From: Erysipelotrichaceae bacterium
Lineage (GTDB): Bacteria; Bacillota_I; Bacilli_A; Erysipelotrichales; Erysipelotrichaceae
Assembly (NCBI GenBank): GCA_003520745.1
Contig: DOUE01000026.1
Span: 90,193 to 120,828, forward strand
Reading direction: 5' to 3'
Length of the DNA: 30,636 nucleotides
The position numbers and the translations under genes are program-made. Positions 16,266-24,369 of the stretch are shown one piece after another; position 1 is the stretch's first letter, and each line of letters begins with the position of its first letter. Under the pieces are notes generated by a model that ran no database searches, was not told where the DNA came from, and saw nothing but the letters and a program-made list of their open reading frames with translations.

Positions 16266-17102
16266 ATGCGTTGGCAAGGAAGAGCAGGCAGCGGGCGGGT
16301 AAGCACCGCAAGCGGAGGCAGAGGTGCGGCGATCGGCGGGTTGGGGTTCATCGTATTGATCGCCTATACGCTTTTGACCGGAGACCCTTCCGCTTTACTC
16401 AATGGTCTTTTCAATCAGAATAATGGCAGCACGCTCAGCGAAGCCCGCGAGGTGGAGTTGACGGAGTTCGTGTCGGTCGTACTGGCGGATACGGAGCGGG
16501 TGTGGAGCGATGTGTTCGATGATTACGGGGAGGATTATCGCGAACCGTATCTGGTGATCTTTAGCGGGTCGGTCCAATCCGCCTGCGGTAACGCGTCTTC
16601 GGCGACCGGACCGTTTTATTGTCCGGGGGATGAGAAAATCTACATCGACCTGGTGTTCTTCGATGAATTGGAGAAACGCTTCGACGCGCCGGGCGATTTC
16701 GCGATGGCCTATGTCATCGCCCATGAGGTCGGACACCATGTCCAGAACCAACTCGGGATCATCAAGCAAATGGAAGAACTGCGGAAGACGGTGAGCGAGA
16801 CCGAATACAACGCGCTATCCGTCCGTTTGGAACTGCAGGCCGATTATCTGGCGGGGGTGTGGGCGTTCTACGTCCAAGGGTATGGCTATCTTGAAGAAGG
16901 CGATATCGACGAAGCCTTGGCTGCCGCTTCCGCGGTCGGCGACGATACGATCCAGAAACAGTCGCAAGGCTATGTCGTGCCGGACAGTTTCACCCACGGC
17001 ACCTCCGAACAGAGGATGCGATGGTTCCGCAGAGGATTCCAATACGGGGATTTGGATCATGGCGATACGTTCAACGCCACGACGCTATCAATCATGAAAT
17101 AA
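16266..17102 (+). CDS. Neutral zinc metallopeptidase (YpfJ/KPN_02809 family)
   Basis: A 278-residue protein with a Gly/Arg/Ser-rich start (MRWQGRAGSGRVSTASGGRG), a membrane helix (about residues 21-38) and an extracytoplasmic peptidase domain. The zinc motif HEVGHHVQ places His153, Glu154 and His157, followed by the E of LELQADYLAGVWA as likely third ligand. A CGNASSATGPFYCPGDEKIYID segment with two Cys is typical of the family. Members are putative metalloproteases of unknown substrate. It is the only plus-strand gene, divergent from the baeRF operon and convergent with lacZ; the two share a terminator. AAGGA lies about 10 nt before the ATG. Confidence 0.9.
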   Translation: MRWQGRAGSGRVSTASGGRGAAIGGLGFIVLIAYTLLTGDPSALLNGLFNQNNGSTLSEAREVELTEFVSVVLADTERVWSDVFDDYGEDYREPYLVIFSGSVQSACGNASSATGPFYCPGDEKIYIDLVFFDELEKRFDAPGDFAMAYVIAHEVGHHVQNQLGIIKQMEELRKTVSETEYNALSVRLELQADYLAGVWAFYVQGYGYLEEGDIDEALAAASAVGDDTIQKQSQGYVVPDSFTHGTSEQRMRWFRRGFQYGDLDHGDTFNATTLSIMK

Positions 17103-17125
17103 GAGCCGCGAGGGCTCTTATTTTT
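17098..17125. terminator. Shared convergent terminator containing both stop codons
   Basis: A perfect 10-bp stem AATAAGAGCC/GGCTCTTATT (17098-17107 with 17113-17122) has a 5-nt loop. On the plus strand it is followed by TTT, giving a run of five T from the stem end. The metallopeptidase stop (17100-17102) lies in one arm and the lacZ stop (17118-17120) in the other. The T-run is better on the plus side; on the minus side only three T follow. Confidence 0.85.
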
Positions 17126-20100
17126 CGATATGCATCCGATAATGCAGGGTATAGGTCACGTTCTTTTTCATTCTGTATTCTTTCAGGACCCCGCCATTCA
17201 TGGGCGAGTCCCCCCCTACCCCCCGTTGACCCAGGTCGATATTGACGGTGGTCACCCGGGGTGTAGGTAAATCGTGGATGTGTCGTGCGCCGTCGAGTTC
17301 ACTCTGGGTGTACGGCCAGACGGAAGTGTTGAGCAGGTCGTTGGACAAGGCTTCGAAAACAAAGGATTTCGCTTTCGATTTAACGCTCAGATGACGGACT
17401 TCCGTATGGTTTCCGTTCTCGCAGGGTCGCATGTAATGGTGGATGAAGTCAAAGAGTTTTCCGGAATGGATGCCGACTTTCGCCCCGGTGTTGCGGTCGC
17501 GGTAGTTTTCCTGCGGACCTTTCCCATAGAACGTGACGGTGTCGAAGAGGTTGGACAACGTCAGATTCATCCCGACCCGCATGATTTCTTTCTTGGGGGT
17601 GAGCTCGAGTTTGATGTCGACGGTTCCGTTCCCATAGAAACGATAGGTCGTGATCATGGCGCTGACGTCGGGGAGTTTGTGTCGGATGGTGACCAGGACG
17701 TCGTGGTTTTCAAGCACGACGTCGAATTTCTTCGCCCTTAGCATGGAGACGTTGTAGTCCCATCTTCGGTTGAGGTTGAAATGACGCAGGATAGGCGCCC
17801 ACATCTCCAACATCCGGTCGTTGTCGATGTCGGCGCGCGAGAAATTATAGTCCAAGGGATATTCGAAGAGGTTCTCTTCGTTGTCCGAGCAGAACTCCAA
17901 GAGCCCGTGGGCTTTATCGAAGACATAGCGCATCTTCCCGGCGATGATCTCCAGGTTCGTCGCGGTGTCGATCACATCCGGTGCCTGATAGCTTGATGGA
18001 ACGATATGTCGGCTGCGGTCTTTTCTCTCTTCGAACTGGAAGAAGGTGACTTCGTGGTCCTTTACGCACCATAAACGGTCGAACTTTTCCAAGACATCGA
18101 CTTCAAGCAGGATGTCATGTTCCGTATCTTTTTTACGGTAGTCATCGGGGAGATTGACCGATGCCTGGCTTAAGGGAGGGATCGTCGGGACGATGAGTTC
18201 CGTTTCGATGTCGAGTCTGCCGTCCACGAATTTCCTCAAGATGAAACGGTATTCGTCCGTCGTAACGAACACGTTTTTATTGCGTATGACCAGATTATCA
18301 TCGTCTTTCGTGACCGCAAGGTTCGCATACACTTTTTTCACTTCGCTGATCGCCGGATGGAGGGTACGGTCGGCCGCGATCAGCCCGTTGGCGCAAAACG
18401 GACCGTTGGTCTTCTCTTCGTCGAAATCACCGCCGTAAAGATAGATCGGATGTCCGTGCCGGTCCTTTTTTTCGATCGCCTGGTCCACGAAATCCCAGAT
18501 GAACCCCCCCAAGAGATTGGGATAGGCATCGAAGAGATCGACATGTTCCTTGAGGTTGCCCAGCGAATTGCCCATGCAATGGGCGTACTCGCAGGCCATG
18601 ACCGGTAGGTTTTCATAGTCTTTTTTGGCATGGTAGAATTTCGACAACATGCCTTTCATCACGTAATCCATCGGAGTACGGGGGAGGATGTCTTCTTTCT
18701 CCCCATAACGTTTCAGTAGTTTGGGATCGGGGTACATCATGCTTTTCACATCCGATACTTTTAAGGTGGGATCCCCTTCGTAGTGGAAGGGACGCGTCGC
18801 GTCCGCTTCCTTCATCGCCTTCTTCATCGCGATGAAGTTGGTCCCGAACCCCGCTTCGTTCCCCAGCGACCACATCACGATGCAGGCGTGGTTGCGGTCG
18901 CGCTTCACCATCCTGACCCCGCGGTCGATCATCGCATCCAACCAGCGCGGATCATCCTTCGGGAGGAAGGTTCGGACGCCGTGGGTTTCCAAATCCGCCT
19001 CGTCGATCACATAGAGACCGTACCGGTCGCAGAGTTCATAGAGGTGCCGGTCGTTGGGGTAGTGGGAGGTGCGGATCGCGTTGATGTTGTGGGACTTCAT
19101 GATCCTTATGTCGAGTTCACGGGTCGCCTTGTCGATGGCCCATCCTTTCACCGGATGGAAGTCATGGCGGTTCACCCCTTTGAGTTTGATCGGTTTCTTG
19201 TTGATGAGGAAGATCCCGTCGACGATTTCGGTCTGACGGAAGCCGTAATTAAATTTCTTGCCTTGGATGAATTGTTTGTCCTGGTACAGTTCGAGTCGGA
19301 TTTCATAGAGGTTGGGGGTTTCGGCCGTCCATCCTTCCACATCCTCGATCCGTCGGGTGATCGAGACTCCACGATCGTTGATTTCCTGATCAAACAGTAT
19401 GATCGTCTTGTCTTTGACCAAGCTGGCTTTCAACCGCATGGACGTCATCTCTTCCGCTTCGATTTCGACGCTAAGTTGAAGATCCGCCGCTTTCGCGTCC
19501 GCTTCGAATTCGCAGAAGGCGAACGCATCCTGGATATAGTTTCGAGGTTCGCAGAACAACTCCACATCCCGATAGATCCCCGACAGAAACCACATGTCCT
19601 GGTCTTCAAGGTAGGTCGCATCGCTGTATTTGACGACCATCGCGCCGACCCGGTTGATCCCTTCATGGATGTACGGGGTGATTTCGAATTCATGCGGGGT
19701 CATCGATCCTTTGGAGAGTCCGACGAACTGTCCGTTGATCGAGACGTCAAGCAGGCTTTTCGCACCGTTGAAGCGGATGAACACGCGTTGATCCATGAAA
19801 TGGGACGGGATGTCGAAGTCGCGCAGATACAGACCGGTCGGATTATCACTGGTGGAGACCGAAGGGATGGATGCCTTTTTCACATCGACTTGGGGAGGAT
19901 AGCTCATCGCCAGGTAATACGGTTTCCCGTAGCCCTGCAGTTCCATCACCCCCGGGACCTCGATCGTGTCCAATCCTTCCAGAGGGTCGCTTGAAAACAA
20001 GCCTGAATGGACATTCTCGGGGTTCGGGTAGAATTTGAACGCCCATTCGCCGTTGAGGTCGATCAGCGAAGAGGAAACCCCTTGGCCGAACGCTTCGGGT

Positions 20101-20189
20101 GTCGGGTAGGAAACCGCTTCGAAATGCGGGGTTTGTTTATAGATTTGGATGAGTCGGGGGTTAAGATGATTCGCTACGTTTGTGTTCAT
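17118..20189 (-). CDS. lacZ: Beta-galactosidase, GH2 (LacZ type)
   Basis: A 1023-residue enzyme, the full length of E. coli LacZ (1024), hydrolysing beta-D-galactosides in the cytoplasm (no signal peptide). It has an N-terminal jelly-roll domain, the GH2 Ig-like domain, a TIM barrel with NRHDFHP and TSHYPN, the acid/base Glu445 in SLGNEAGFG, the nucleophile Glu534 in ACEYAHCMGNS, and the C-terminal beta-galactosidase small-chain domain with FYGKGPQENYRDR. The start overlaps the xpt stop by ATGA at 20186-20189, so it is translationally coupled to a purine-salvage gene. A sugar permease of the GPH family lies 2.6 kb away but in a separate unit. A different GH2 substrate cannot be ruled out. Confidence 0.93.
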   Translation of the reverse strand: MNTNVANHLNPRLIQIYKQTPHFEAVSYPTPEAFGQGVSSSLIDLNGEWAFKFYPNPENVHSGLFSSDPLEGLDTIEVPGVMELQGYGKPYYLAMSYPPQVDVKKASIPSVSTSDNPTGLYLRDFDIPSHFMDQRVFIRFNGAKSLLDVSINGQFVGLSKGSMTPHEFEITPYIHEGINRVGAMVVKYSDATYLEDQDMWFLSGIYRDVELFCEPRNYIQDAFAFCEFEADAKAADLQLSVEIEAEEMTSMRLKASLVKDKTIILFDQEINDRGVSITRRIEDVEGWTAETPNLYEIRLELYQDKQFIQGKKFNYGFRQTEIVDGIFLINKKPIKLKGVNRHDFHPVKGWAIDKATRELDIRIMKSHNINAIRTSHYPNDRHLYELCDRYGLYVIDEADLETHGVRTFLPKDDPRWLDAMIDRGVRMVKRDRNHACIVMWSLGNEAGFGTNFIAMKKAMKEADATRPFHYEGDPTLKVSDVKSMMYPDPKLLKRYGEKEDILPRTPMDYVMKGMLSKFYHAKKDYENLPVMACEYAHCMGNSLGNLKEHVDLFDAYPNLLGGFIWDFVDQAIEKKDRHGHPIYLYGGDFDEEKTNGPFCANGLIAADRTLHPAISEVKKVYANLAVTKDDDNLVIRNKNVFVTTDEYRFILRKFVDGRLDIETELIVPTIPPLSQASVNLPDDYRKKDTEHDILLEVDVLEKFDRLWCVKDHEVTFFQFEERKDRSRHIVPSSYQAPDVIDTATNLEIIAGKMRYVFDKAHGLLEFCSDNEENLFEYPLDYNFSRADIDNDRMLEMWAPILRHFNLNRRWDYNVSMLRAKKFDVVLENHDVLVTIRHKLPDVSAMITTYRFYGNGTVDIKLELTPKKEIMRVGMNLTLSNLFDTVTFYGKGPQENYRDRNTGAKVGIHSGKLFDFIHHYMRPCENGNHTEVRHLSVKSKAKSFVFEALSNDLLNTSVWPYTQSELDGARHIHDLPTPRVTTVNIDLGQRGVGGDSPMNGGVLKEYRMKKNVTYTLHYRMHIEK

Positions 20190-20791
20190 AGGGAAGAGCC
20201 TTTCATGTCGGAAAGCGACGATTCACGAAACCGCAGGACGCCGTCTTCGATCGAATCGATGATGGCGAGGGAGTGCAGGTTCAGGTTCTGCTCGCGGATC
20301 GGTTTCCCTCCGTCCTGGAATCCTTTTTCAATGACGATTCCGATCCCGACCACGTTGGCTTTGGCTTGATGGACGATGTCGACCAAGCCGAGGACCGCCT
20401 GCCCTTTGGCGAGAAAATCGTCGATGATCAGGATTTTTTCATTCTCATGGAGGAAGGTTTTCGCCACATGGACGGGGTAACTTCGGTTTTTCGTATAGGA
20501 ATGGACCGTGCACGTGTAGGTTTCATGATCCAGGGTCTTGGATTCGCTCTTCTTCGCAAAGACCACTGGCACCTTGAAATACTGGGCGGTAATCGCGGCG
20601 ATCGCGATCCCGGAGGCTTCGATGGTCAGGATTTTATCCACTTCGACGTTCGCAAACCGTTGGTGGAATGCTTCACCCATCTCCTGTAGTAGGGCGATGT
20701 CGAGTTGATGGTTGAGAAAACCGTCGACTTTGATGACCTTTCCCGGGAGGATTCTTCCATCCTCTTGGATGCGCCGTTTCAATGTGTCCAT
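20186..20791 (-). CDS. xpt: Xanthine phosphoribosyltransferase
   Basis: A 201-residue cytoplasmic enzyme that converts xanthine and PRPP to XMP in purine salvage. Evidence: the PRPP-binding loop ILIIDDFLAKGQA, the N-terminal FLNHQLD segment (a family hallmark), EASGIAIA, and KKSESKTL before a flexible loop. Length is close to that of B. subtilis Xpt (194). It starts immediately after the stop of the purine nucleoside phosphorylase gene and overlaps lacZ. There is little Shine-Dalgarno sequence ahead of it, so translation is probably coupled to the upstream gene. Confidence 0.92.
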   Translation of the reverse strand: MDTLKRRIQEDGRILPGKVIKVDGFLNHQLDIALLQEMGEAFHQRFANVEVDKILTIEASGIAIAAITAQYFKVPVVFAKKSESKTLDHETYTCTVHSYTKNRSYPVHVAKTFLHENEKILIIDDFLAKGQAVLGLVDIVHQAKANVVGIGIVIEKGFQDGGKPIREQNLNLHSLAIIDSIEDGVLRFRESSLSDMKGSSL

Positions 20792-21595
20792 TCAGTCGAA
20801 CCAGGCCAAAAGAAGGGCTTTGAGTTTAGCGGAAGCGAGGACGGCGGTATCGAGGACGCGTTGGAGGTCGTGTTTGACTTTCTGGATGCCGGTCGCCATG
20901 TTGGTGACGATGGAGAACGCCAGCACTTCCATCCCGCAATGATTGGCGGCGATGGTTTCGGGGACGGTGCTCATGCCGATCAAATCGCAGCCCATGCGTT
21001 TGAAGGCTTGGATTTCGGCGCGGGTTTCGTAATACGGACCGCTGAAGAAACCATAGGTCCCGTGCTTAAGGTCGGGTTGGATGCGTTTCACCTTGTCGAT
21101 CTGCTTGAAACTGAACGGTTCGCTCATGTCGGGGAAGCGAGGGCCCAGGCGATCGTCGTTGACGCCGATCAGGGGATTGTTGAAGGCGAGGTTGATGAAA
21201 TCCTCGATCAATACGATGTCCCCGGGTTGATATTCTTCGTTGATCCCGCCGCAGGCGTTGGTTAAAATCAAGGTCTTGATCCCCAACGCCTGAAACACAT
21301 AGATCGGGAAAACCACTTCCTTCATCGAATACCCTTCGTAATAATGGGTTCTCCCCGCCATGATCAAGACCGGCTTCCCTTTCAGTTCGCCCAAGATCAA
21401 TTGACCTTTGTGTCCGACGACCGTGGACTGGGGAAAGAAGGGTAAAGAGTCATAGGGCAGGATGATCGGATGGGCGAGTTGGTCGACGATATCGCCCAAG
21501 CCCGAACCCAATACGACGGCGACCTCGGGAATCGTTTCGCATCGGTTTTTGATGACCGTTGCGCATGTCTGTATTTTATCGAAGTAGTGTTCCAT
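20792..21595 (-). CDS. punA: Purine nucleoside phosphorylase, trimeric type
   Basis: A 267-residue enzyme that splits purine (deoxy)ribonucleosides with phosphate, typically inosine and guanosine. Family motifs: VVLGSGLG (phosphate-binding loop), MAGRTHYYEGYSM, TNACGGIN, GPYYETRAEI, GMSTVPE, and SIVTNMATG. These mark the trimeric (human PNP/B. subtilis PupG) class rather than the hexameric DeoD class. GGAGG lies 7 nt before the ATG at 21593-21595. It is first in the operon, followed directly by xpt; together they take a nucleoside to a free base and back to a nucleotide. Confidence 0.93.
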   Translation of the reverse strand: MEHYFDKIQTCATVIKNRCETIPEVAVVLGSGLGDIVDQLAHPIILPYDSLPFFPQSTVVGHKGQLILGELKGKPVLIMAGRTHYYEGYSMKEVVFPIYVFQALGIKTLILTNACGGINEEYQPGDIVLIEDFINLAFNNPLIGVNDDRLGPRFPDMSEPFSFKQIDKVKRIQPDLKHGTYGFFSGPYYETRAEIQAFKRMGCDLIGMSTVPETIAANHCGMEVLAFSIVTNMATGIQKVKHDLQRVLDTAVLASAKLKALLLAWFD

Positions 21596-21634
21596 TGCGT
21601 ATCCTCCGTCGCATCGTCGCGACTTGTCACTTCT

Positions 21635-21640
21635 ATTATA
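21635..21640 (-). promoter_or_regulatory. -10 box of the punA-xpt-lacZ operon
   Basis: A perfect TATAAT on the minus strand lies 40 bp upstream of the punA start and 22 bp after the preceding terminator. No good -35 is seen at 16-18 bp spacing, so activation by another factor is possible. The space is too short for a purine riboswitch. Confidence 0.5.
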
Positions 21641-21661
21641 CCCGAATCTTTTTCGATGGAT

Positions 21662-21693
21662 ACAAAGGAAAGACCGCGACGTCTGTCGCGGTC
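21662..21693 (-). terminator. Rho-independent terminator of the DUF4332-DUF937 operon
   Basis: Nine-bp stem GACCGCGAC/GTCGCGGTC (21672-21680 with 21685-21693) with a 4-nt loop, followed on the minus strand by TTTCCTTT. Starts 4 bp after the end of the DUF937 gene. Confidence 0.8.
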
Positions 21694-21697
21694 CTGT

Positions 21698-22273
21698 TTA
21701 CTTCTTAAAGAATCCGCCGAGTAAATCCCCGACATCGTCCATCATATCCCCGTCTTTATCGCTGTCAAGCAGACCGGAAAGTCCACCTAGAAGATTGTCC
21801 GAACCCGAACCGCCCAGCAGACCGCCGAGCAATCCGCCAAGTCCCGACGTCTCGATGCCTTGTTTCTTCTTCTGTTGACCCAGGCTTCCCATCAATAAGG
21901 GAGCCAGCATCGACAGCAACGCTCCGACCTGGTCGCCCTGCAGTCCGGTTTGAAGGGAAAGGTTCTTCTCGACCGCATCGGTTTTGGAACCCAAGACATG
22001 TTGGAGGATTTTCGCCCCGTCCCTGGTGTCCACGTTCTTGAGGAAATCCGCAAGATCGTCGACCTTGTCATCTTGGTGTTGGTCCAGCGCTTTCGCCAAC
22101 GAAGCCGCCCCTTCGGGGGATTTCGCGTTCTTGTTGAGCGCCTGCACCAAACTCGGCATCCCGACCTGGACCAGTTTCTTGACCTGGTCCGGATTCGCGT
22201 CGACCGATTTCCCCAACTTCTCGATCAGTTCATCCTGATCCAGTTGGGAAAGAATCCCATCCAATAGACTCAT
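21698..22273 (-). CDS. DUF937 family protein
   Basis: A 191-residue protein of unknown function. The first 130 residues are helical with repeated units (SLVQALNKNAKSPEGAASLAKALDQH, then DGAKILQHVLG and LLSMLAPLLMGSLG), matching the DUF937 pattern. The last 60 residues are low-complexity and glycine/leucine-rich (GLGGLLGGLLGGSGSDNLLGG), ending in an Asp-rich SDKDGDMMDDVGD stretch and GFFKK. The DKDGD segment resembles a Ca2+-binding loop, but one loop alone is weak evidence. Start supported by AAGGAGG. Second gene of an operon with the DUF4332 protein 30 bp upstream. Confidence 0.85.
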   Translation of the reverse strand: MSLLDGILSQLDQDELIEKLGKSVDANPDQVKKLVQVGMPSLVQALNKNAKSPEGAASLAKALDQHQDDKVDDLADFLKNVDTRDGAKILQHVLGSKTDAVEKNLSLQTGLQGDQVGALLSMLAPLLMGSLGQQKKKQGIETSGLGGLLGGLLGGSGSDNLLGGLSGLLDSDKDGDMMDDVGDLLGGFFKK

Positions 22274-22303
22274 GATATCCTCCTTAAGGAAAGAATTCCT
22301 GTG

Positions 22304-22708
22304 TTAGTAGAAAACGGCTCTGGGAAGCTTCTTGGCTTGATCCACCCAATCTTCAACTTGTTTCAAGGTCGGGACTTTACGGACCAATTCTTTGGCTTTG
22401 TTGACTTCAAGGATCTTCGCCGTCAGATTCTCCGGTTTACGGGTGGCAAGTTCCACGACCGTATCGACCCCGGCGGCTTCCAACAGTTCCGCATATTCCC
22501 CTGCGATTCCTTTGATTCTGAAAAGATCCGCATGGTTGGTCCATTTGAGGATCAGTTTTTCCGCGATGCCGGATTTTTCGGCGAGTTCATCGCGACCCTT
22601 TTTGTTCGCTCCGACCTCTAGTAATCTCTCAACCGATCCGACACCTGCTTCCTTCAATTTCAATTCGAATGATTCTCCGATTCCCTCAATCATGCTTAAC
22701 TTTGACAT
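22304..22708 (-). CDS. DUF4332 (helix-hairpin-helix-like) protein
   Basis: A 134-residue helical protein with two helix-hairpin-helix-like units: MIEGIGESFELKLKEAGVGS near the start, and RIKGIAGEYAELLEAAGVDT in the middle. This is the DUF4332 pattern; HhH motifs usually contact nucleic acid non-specifically, but the role is unknown. The ATG at 22706-22708 was chosen because AAAGGAG lies 8 nt upstream; ten further in-frame codons upstream have no ribosome binding site. First gene of a two-gene unit with the DUF937 gene. Confidence 0.85.
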   Translation of the reverse strand: MSKLSMIEGIGESFELKLKEAGVGSVERLLEVGANKKGRDELAEKSGIAEKLILKWTNHADLFRIKGIAGEYAELLEAAGVDTVVELATRKPENLTAKILEVNKAKELVRKVPTLKQVEDWVDQAKKLPRAVFY

Positions 22709-22783
22709 CGTGTTTTCTCCTTTCACTCGATTTGTCAAAACCTAATCATGAAGTGTCGCGGGATAGCGGCATTTCTTGCTTTT

Positions 22784-22792
22784 ATTTTAGCA
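22784..22792 (-). promoter_or_regulatory. Extended -10 promoter of the DUF4332-DUF937 operon
   Basis: TGCTAAAAT on the minus strand (TGn plus 5 of 6 to TATAAT), about 75 bp upstream of the start codon. No clear -35. The 5' leader of roughly 70 nt shows no obvious structure. Confidence 0.5.
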
Positions 22793-22838
22793 TATTCTTG
22801 CGTTCATCTTCGCCATGCACACTCTTTTTTCACAATTT

Positions 22839-24260
22839 TCACGATTCGGCGGTTTTCGATGAAAGTTCTTCCTGGATTTTGCGGATTTTCTCCTTGGATA
22901 GAGGATACCGGCCGATACTGAGTGCGGCGAAGAAAATCCCGATCAGCGTACCGATTCCCAAGATCAGTGCCAGCGCGACCTGGGTCGACGGGGTTTGGGT
23001 CGCGGCATGGGAGTTGAAGGAGACCGCCTCCAGCATGATTCCGATGATCGGGACGGTGAGGGCTTGGGACAACTTGTAGATGAAGGTCATGCTTCCGAAA
23101 TACGTCGCTTCGCTGCGGTGTCCGACCTCGAGTTCTTCCAAATCGATCGCATCGGCGACCATGGATGCGGGGACGAACCAGGCGCCCGTACCCAACCCGG
23201 CCAGAATGGCATAGGGGACGAAGAAATTGGTCTCCCCTTGGATCAGATTGCGAAACGGAATCAGACCGATGACATAGACGCATCCGATGGCGACCAAGGA
23301 CAAGGCGAGCAGGATGCTTCGTTTCTTATCGTAGCGCTCGATGTACTTGATCCATAAGGGCTGGGATAAAATATTGAAAAGGATCTGGAGCGCGAAGATC
23401 GTCGAAATCGACGTGTTTTGAAACCCGAAGGTATAGGTGAAGACATGGATGCCCATGTTGTTGGTGAAGGCGGTCGCGATGTTGCTGAACATGTAAGAGA
23501 GGGCGACGAATTTGAAAGCATGATTGGAGAAGGAAGAGGTAAGTGCGTTGAGAATGTCCTTCGCGGAATGCCTTAGTTTCTCGTCCATCCGTTGTTTGTT
23601 GAGTCGAGGGATGTATTTCTTGGTATTGTAGATGCAAAGCGACATGGAAAGCATTGAAAACGCCGCGGTGACGATGGCCATGTTGCGATAACCCGCGGGA
23701 TTGAGTTGACCCAAGGGAAAAGCGTCGCTTGAATTGAAGAAGAACCTCATCCCCGCGACCATGCTTAAGCCGACCCCAAGCGTAAAGAAAATCGACTTGA
23801 TGCTTTGGATGCGCGCCCTTTCGTTATAGTCGCTGGACAGTTCCGAACCCAGGGCGGTATAAGGGGTCACCAAGATCGTGATCGATGTTTTATAAAGCAG
23901 GATGAAGAAGGTGATCAAAATGACTTTGAAAAGCATATCCATTTTTACGGGTAGGCTGAAAAGCGCGATGTTGCTGATGGACACCCCCAGCATCCCGATC
24001 ATCAGATATAAGTGCCGCCGTCCGTATTTGTCCGATCGCGTATGGTCGGAGATATAGCCCATGAGGGGGTCGGTGACCGCATCCCAGAAGATGCTGACAC
24101 CGACGATCAGACCGGCCATGGTCCCGGGAACACCCAGAATCGCGGTCATGAAGAAAACCAGGTAGGATCCGATGATCTGCATCGATAATCCGTTCCCCAA
24201 ATCACCGATTCCGAAGGAAATCTTGTCGATCGTGGATATCTGGTTGGTTTCTTTTTCCAT
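22839..24260 (-). CDS. GPH-family sugar:cation symporter (MelB/XylP-like, MFS)
   Basis: A 473-residue transporter with about 12 membrane helices. It has the family's early pattern DKISFGIGDLGNGL, WDAVTDPLMGYISDHTRSDKYGRR between helices 2 and 3, and LVTPYTALGSELSSDYNERARI. The Asp of AVTDPLMG corresponds to the cation/sugar-binding site of MelB. The substrate is likely a glycoside or oligosaccharide; the 2.6-kb-distant lacZ makes a beta-galactoside plausible, but they are not in one unit. The ATG at 24258-24260 has only a weak, too-close GGAAG; an in-frame TTG at 24278 has none. The gene follows the gltD terminator and has no clear terminator of its own. Confidence 0.88.
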   Translation of the reverse strand: MEKETNQISTIDKISFGIGDLGNGLSMQIIGSYLVFFMTAILGVPGTMAGLIVGVSIFWDAVTDPLMGYISDHTRSDKYGRRHLYLMIGMLGVSISNIALFSLPVKMDMLFKVILITFFILLYKTSITILVTPYTALGSELSSDYNERARIQSIKSIFFTLGVGLSMVAGMRFFFNSSDAFPLGQLNPAGYRNMAIVTAAFSMLSMSLCIYNTKKYIPRLNKQRMDEKLRHSAKDILNALTSSFSNHAFKFVALSYMFSNIATAFTNNMGIHVFTYTFGFQNTSISTIFALQILFNILSQPLWIKYIERYDKKRSILLALSLVAIGCVYVIGLIPFRNLIQGETNFFVPYAILAGLGTGAWFVPASMVADAIDLEELEVGHRSEATYFGSMTFIYKLSQALTVPIIGIMLEAVSFNSHAATQTPSTQVALALILGIGTLIGIFFAALSIGRYPLSKEKIRKIQEELSSKTAES

Positions 24261-24285
24261 ACTTCCATTATAGTTCAAAGCATCG

Positions 24286-24328
24286 ATAAAAAGGCGATGA
24301 ATCGCACCTAAATCGTGCGGTTCATCGC
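24286..24328 (-). terminator. Rho-independent terminator of gltBD
   Basis: A 14-bp stem (24294-24307 with 24315-24328, one G-U pair) with a 7-nt loop, followed on the minus strand by CTTTTTATC. It lies 41 bp after the gltD stop. Confidence 0.85.
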
Positions 24329-24369
24329 GCTGTAACCCACTTATTCCATCACGGTCGATCGGTCGACGA

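Noticed and set aside
18783..19994. Open frame of 403 codons on the plus strand
   Set aside because: Antisense to lacZ, whose catalytic motifs are intact; arises from codon bias of the real gene.
21596..21697. Purine riboswitch ahead of punA-xpt
   Set aside because: Only about 30 nt lie between the -10 box and the start codon, too short for a purine aptamer; the hairpin present is the terminator of the previous gene.
24329..24369. Palindrome-like CGGTCGATCGGTCGACGATC after gltD as an operator
   Set aside because: Imperfect symmetry, and it lies between the gltD stop and its terminator, where an operator is unlikely.
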